A stretch of DNA of 64,000 nt. It comes from Microbacterium schleiferi. GTDB taxonomy: Bacteria; Actinomycetota; Actinomycetes; Actinomycetales; Microbacteriaceae. This document shows positions 61,048-64,000 of the stretch, piece by piece. Under the pieces are notes generated by a model. That model had not been told where the DNA came from. It ran no database searches and saw only the letters and a program-made list of their open reading frames with translations. Made by a program: the position numbers and the translations under genes. The number at the start of each line of letters is the position of its first letter. Position 1 is the first letter of the stretch. The stretch spans positions 124,001-188,000 of the forward strand of contig NZ_JAJGNI010000001.1 of the NCBI RefSeq assembly GCF_020781975.1, written 5' to 3'.

Positions 61048-61077
61048 GACACGCCGCGACACGCCGCGACACGCCGG
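61048..61077 (+). repeat. Three tandem copies of a 10-bp repeat
   Basis: GACACGCCGC occurs at 61048-61057 and 61058-61067, with a third copy at 61068-61077 that differs in the last base. It lies in the 422-bp gap between the MFS gene and nrdH. The rest of that gap holds a short GATGCCT/AGGCATC hairpin near 61140 and the AT-richer nrd promoter region, and no convincing gene. Confidence 0.85.
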
Positions 61078-61275
61078 GACCGCAATCCACAGGCGAATTC
61101 GATGTCGGTGGATCGTCGTAGCCTCGCGCTGTGGAGGGATGCCTGATGGAGGCATCTGGACCCGCGTGATTTCAGGCTTCTCCCAGGTTTCGCGGACTCG
61201 TCGATCTGTGGATGAAACGGTGGACAAATCGCGTTGTATCTGAGGAGAGCGGTGGAAAACTACACGAATGTAACT

Positions 61276-61321
61276 ACTACCCCTTGTGGTGCTATCTGAT
61301 GTCGGCACCCATATGTAGTAT
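61276..61321 (+). promoter_or_regulatory. Possible NrdR-box pair upstream of nrdH
   Basis: Two loosely palindromic motifs lie about 30 bp apart: ACTACCCCTTGTGGT (61276-61290) and CACCCATATGTAGTAT (61306-61321). The second matches the consensus ACACTATATATAGTGT at 10 of 16 positions. Paired NrdR boxes about three helical turns apart are typical for nrd operons. The match is weak, so this is a suggestion only. Confidence 0.35.
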
Positions 61322-61383
61322 TGGACTCCCGGTGGGGGAGCTGCCGGTTCGACGAAGGATTTTGAGGGGACAACGGATCTAAC

Positions 61384-61617
61384 ATGGCGATCACGGTCTA
61401 CACCAAGCCCGCCTGCGTGCAGTGCACTGCTACCTACCGCGCGCTGGACTCCAAGGGCATCGACTACAACGTTCTCGACCTCTCGCAGGACCCCGCGGCC
61501 CTCGAGCAGGTCAAGGCGCTGGGCTACCTCCAGGCCCCCGTCGTCATCACCGACGAGGACCACTGGTCGGGCTTCCGTCCCGACAAGATCGACGAGCTCG
61601 CGTCGCGCCTCGCCTGA
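61384..61617 (+). CDS. nrdH: NrdH glutaredoxin-like electron donor
   Basis: 77 residues. Supplies electrons to class Ib ribonucleotide reductase from thioredoxin reductase. Active site CVQC in VYTKPACVQCTATYRAL, with the C-terminal WSGFRPDKI motif that defines NrdH. First gene of the operon; 3 bp before nrdI. Confidence 0.97.
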   Translation: MAITVYTKPACVQCTATYRALDSKGIDYNVLDLSQDPAALEQVKALGYLQAPVVITDEDHWSGFRPDKIDELASRLA

Positions 61618-61620
61618 GCC

Positions 61621-62058
61621 ATGAGCACGGCGATCGCGACAGAGACGCCGTTGCTCGTGTACTTCTCGAGCGTTTCGCAGAACACGGCGCGCTTCATCGA
61701 GAAGTTGGGACTGCGCGCAGAGCGCATCCCGCTCTTCGCATCCGAGCCGATGCTCCTCGTGGATGAGCCCTTCGTCCTGGTGACCCCCACCTACGGGGGA
61801 GGCCAGGGCCGGGACGAGGAGCGGGGTGCGGTCCCCAAGCAAGTCATCCGGTTCCTCAACGTCGAGCAGAACCGAACCCTCATCCGCGGTGTCATCGCCG
61901 CGGGAAACACCAACTTCGGCGACGCTTTCTGCGCAGCCGGCGACATCATCAGCCGCAAGTGTCACGTGCCGCACTTGTACCGGCTCGAACTGTTCGGCAC
62001 GTCAGAAGACGTCACACGCGTAAGCGAAGGATTGGAACGATGGTGGAAGCTGCAGTGA
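61621..62058 (+). CDS. nrdI: NrdI flavodoxin-like protein
   Basis: 145 residues. FMN protein that produces the oxidant for the dimanganese-tyrosyl cofactor of NrdF. Flavin-binding [28 protein letters not shown], and [18 protein letters not shown] are characteristic. Overlaps nrdE by 19 bp. Confidence 0.97.
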   Translation: MSTAIATETPLLVYFSSVSQNTARFIEKLGLRAERIPLFASEPMLLVDEPFVLVTPTYGGGQGRDEERGAVPKQVIRFLNVEQNRTLIRGVIAAGNTNFGDAFCAAGDIISRKCHVPHLYRLELFGTSEDVTRVSEGLERWWKLQ

Positions 62059-64000
62059 CAGACACGGCATTTAAGACCGAGACCCGATTTGACGGGCTGG
62101 ACTATCACGCGCTCAACGCGATGCTGAATCTGTACGGTCCGGACGGGAAGATCCAGTTCGACGCCGACAAGCGTGCTGCGCGGGAGTACTTCCTGCAGCA
62201 CGTCAACCAGAACACCGTCTTCTTCCACTCGCTGAAGGAGAAGCTCGACTACCTGGTCGACAAGCAGTACTACGAGCCCGCCGTGCTCGAGAAGTACTCG
62301 TTCGATTTCATCTCGTCGCTGCACGACCACGCGTTCGAGAAGAAGTTCCGCTTCGAAACCTTCCTCGGCGCGTTCAAGTACTACACGAGCTACACGCTCA
62401 AGACCTTCGACGGAAAGCGCTACCTCGAGCGCTTCGAGGACCGCGTCGTGATGACCGCGCTCGGCCTTGCCGACGGCGACGAGGCTCTGGCCACCCAGCT
62501 GGTAGACGAGATCATCTCGGGCCGTTTCCAGCCTGCGACCCCGACGTTCCTGAACACCGGCAAGGCCCAGCGCGGTGAGCTCGTCTCGTGCTTCCTGCTG
62601 CGCATCGAAGACAACATGGAGTCGATCGCCCGCGGCATCAACTCCGCCCTACAGCTGAGCAAGCGCGGCGGCGGTGTCGCGCTGCTGCTCTCGAACATCC
62701 GCGAGGCGGGTGCCCCGATCAAGCAGATCGAAAACCAGTCAAGCGGCATCATCCCCGTCATGAAGCTGCTCGAAGACAGCTTCAGCTACGCCAACCAGCT
62801 CGGAGCGCGTCAGGGAGCGGGCGCGGTCTACCTGTCTGCTCACCACCCCGACATCCTGAAGTTCCTCGACACCAAGCGCGAGAACGCCGACGAGAAGATC
62901 CGCATCAAGACGCTGTCGCTCGGGGTCGTCGTTCCCGACATCACGTTCGAGCTGGCCAAGAACGGCGAGGACATGTACCTCTTCTCGCCGTACGACGTCG
63001 AGCGCGTCTACGGCGTGCCGTTCGGCGACATCTCGGTCACCGAGAAGTACCGCGAGATGGTCGATGACCCGCGCATCAAGAAGAGCAAGATCAACGCGCG
63101 TGAGTTCTTCCAGACGCTCGCCGAGATCCAGTTCGAGTCGGGCTACCCGTACATCATGTTCGAGGACACCGTGAACCGGGCCAATCCCATCAAGGGCCGG
63201 ATCAACATGTCGAACCTGTGCTCCGAGATTCTGCAGGTCAACACCCCGACGACCTACAACGAGGACCTCTCGTACGACCAGATCGGCAAGGACATCTCCT
63301 GCAACCTCGGGTCGATGAACATCGCGCTGGCGATGGATGGCGGCGACCTGGGTCGCACGGTGGACACCGCCATCCGTGCGCTGACCGCAGTCAGCGACCA
63401 GAGCCACATCTCGTCGGTGCGTTCGATCGAGGATGGCAACGACCGCTCCCACGCGATCGGCCTCGGCCAGATGAACCTGCACGGCTACCTCGCTCGCGAG
63501 CACGTCCACTACGGCTCCGAAGAGGGCATCGACTTCACGAACATCTACTTCTACACGGTGCTGTTCCACGCACTGCGGGCCTCGAACAAGCTCGCCATCG
63601 AGCGGGGGACGGCTTTCGAAGGCTTCGCCGACTCGACCTACGCGTCGGGGGAGTTCTTCGACAAGTACACCGAGCAGGAGTGGGTGCCCCAGACCGAGCG
63701 GGTGCGCGAGCTGTTCGCCGGCCACCACATTCCCACGCAGGATGACTGGCGTGAGCTGAAGGCGTCGGTGCAGGCGCACGGCATCTACAACCAGAACCTG
63801 CAGGCCGTGCCCCCGACAGGCTCGATCTCGTACATCAACAACTCGACGAGCTCGATCCACCCGATCGCCTCGAAGATCGAGATCCGCAAGGAAGGCAAGC
63901 TCGGCCGCGTCTACTACCCGGCGCCGTTCATGACCAATGACAACCTGGAGTACTACCAGGATGCCTACGAGATCGGTTACGAGAAGGTCATCGACACCTA
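62040..64000 (+). CDS. nrdE: Class Ib ribonucleotide reductase large subunit NrdE, C-terminus beyond window
   Basis: About 653 codons are visible; the gene continues past the edge. It makes deoxyribonucleotides. Conserved points: the redox Cys in [15 protein letters not shown], the thiyl-radical Cys in [19 protein letters not shown], and [18 protein letters not shown] near the end. ATG at 62040 (MVEAAVTD) lies within the end of nrdI; a GTG at 62055 that overlaps the nrdI stop is an alternative. Class Ib lacks the N-terminal ATP cone, as seen here. nrdF is expected downstream. Confidence 0.97.
   Translation, partial: MVEAAVTDTAFKTETRFDGLDYHALNAMLNLYGPDGKIQFDADKRAAREYFLQHVNQNTVFFHSLKEKLDYLVDKQYYEPAVLEKYSFDFISSLHDHAFEKKFRFETFLGAFKYYTSYTLKTFDGKRYLERFEDRVVMTALGLADGDEALATQLVDEIISGRFQPATPTFLNTGKAQRGELVSCFLLRIEDNMESIARGINSALQLSKRGGGVALLLSNIREAGAPIKQIENQSSGIIPVMKLLEDSFSYANQLGARQGAGAVYLSAHHPDILKFLDTKRENADEKIRIKTLSLGVVVPDITFELAKNGEDMYLFSPYDVERVYGVPFGDISVTEKYREMVDDPRIKKSKINAREFFQTLAEIQFESGYPYIMFEDTVNRANPIKGRINMSNLCSEILQVNTPTTYNEDLSYDQIGKDISCNLGSMNIALAMDGGDLGRTVDTAIRALTAVSDQSHISSVRSIEDGNDRSHAIGLGQMNLHGYLAREHVHYGSEEGIDFTNIYFYTVLFHALRASNKLAIERGTAFEGFADSTYASGEFFDKYTEQEWVPQTERVRELFAGHHIPTQDDWRELKASVQAHGIYNQNLQAVPPTGSISYINNSTSSIHPIASKIEIRKEGKLGRVYYPAPFMTNDNLEYYQDAYEIGYEKVIDT

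Noticed and set aside
61034..61243. 69-codon ORF on the plus strand before nrdH
   Set aside because: Arg/Thr-rich translation driven by the tandem repeat, with no ribosome binding site or domain.
1..64000. CRISPR array
   Set aside because: No regularly spaced 24-40 bp direct repeats were seen. The repeats found are short tandem, inverted or IS-associated.

Overview
The window is high-GC DNA from an actinobacterium, most probably Microbacteriaceae (Microbacterium-like). The evidence is Lsr2, FmdB, MscL, class Ib nrdHIE, GTG starts, many 4-bp stop/start overlaps and several leaderless-looking promoters. The assignment rests on gene content and family resemblance, not on a marker phylogeny.

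Layout. (1) 1-17.2 kb is chromosomal core: a phosphodiester glycosidase-like protein cut by the window edge, a SulP transporter, a GAF histidine kinase, an acyltransferase broken by two apparent frameshifts, an alpha/beta hydrolase, Lsr2, a LuxR-type regulator, an alkyltransferase-like protein without its cysteine, a large SF1-helicase-like protein with eroded motifs, MscL, FmdB, 5-formyl-THF cyclo-ligase, GalU, a GNAT enzyme and a membrane protein, ending at tRNA-Ala(CGC). (2) About 17.3-51.8 kb is a mosaic genomic island. It starts with a tyrosine integrase beside the tRNA, then a VbhA/Fic toxin-antitoxin pair with a resolvase. Next come a long translationally coupled operon (DsbA-like, flavoprotein, CopC, LspA, TlpA, CcdA, ResB, CtaG, Lnt, then CcsB) and a cadmium/lead-type operon (CmtR, P-type ATPase, second LspA, CadD). 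IS481, ISL3 and IS3 debris follows, then a MobF relaxase, the IetAS pair (AAA ATPase plus subtilisin protease, a known phage-defence module), an AlbA_2 protein, an accessory DprA, small genes and an internally deleted IS481 remnant. (3) 51.8-64 kb returns to core: DUF3817, ZIP transporter, a small membrane protein, an internally deleted cation/proton antiporter, YbaK, DUF445, a baeRF-type protein, acyl-CoA dehydrogenase plus hydrolase, DUF4260, an MFS transporter and nrdHIE (nrdE runs off the end).

How the genes work together. The island looks mobilisable (integrase plus relaxase, no type IV secretion genes seen). Its largest cargo concerns the outer face of the membrane: thiol oxidation and reduction, System II cytochrome c assembly, copper handling and lipoprotein maturation. 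The neighbouring operon senses and exports soft metals. The right-hand part carries defence-type genes. The most unusual observations are an Lsr2-like DNA-binding segment inside the integrase, the cytochrome/lipoprotein operon with no recognisable cytochrome c, an IS481 transposase whose stop codon lies in the target duplication, and catalytic-residue loss in the alkyltransferase-like and helicase-like proteins.
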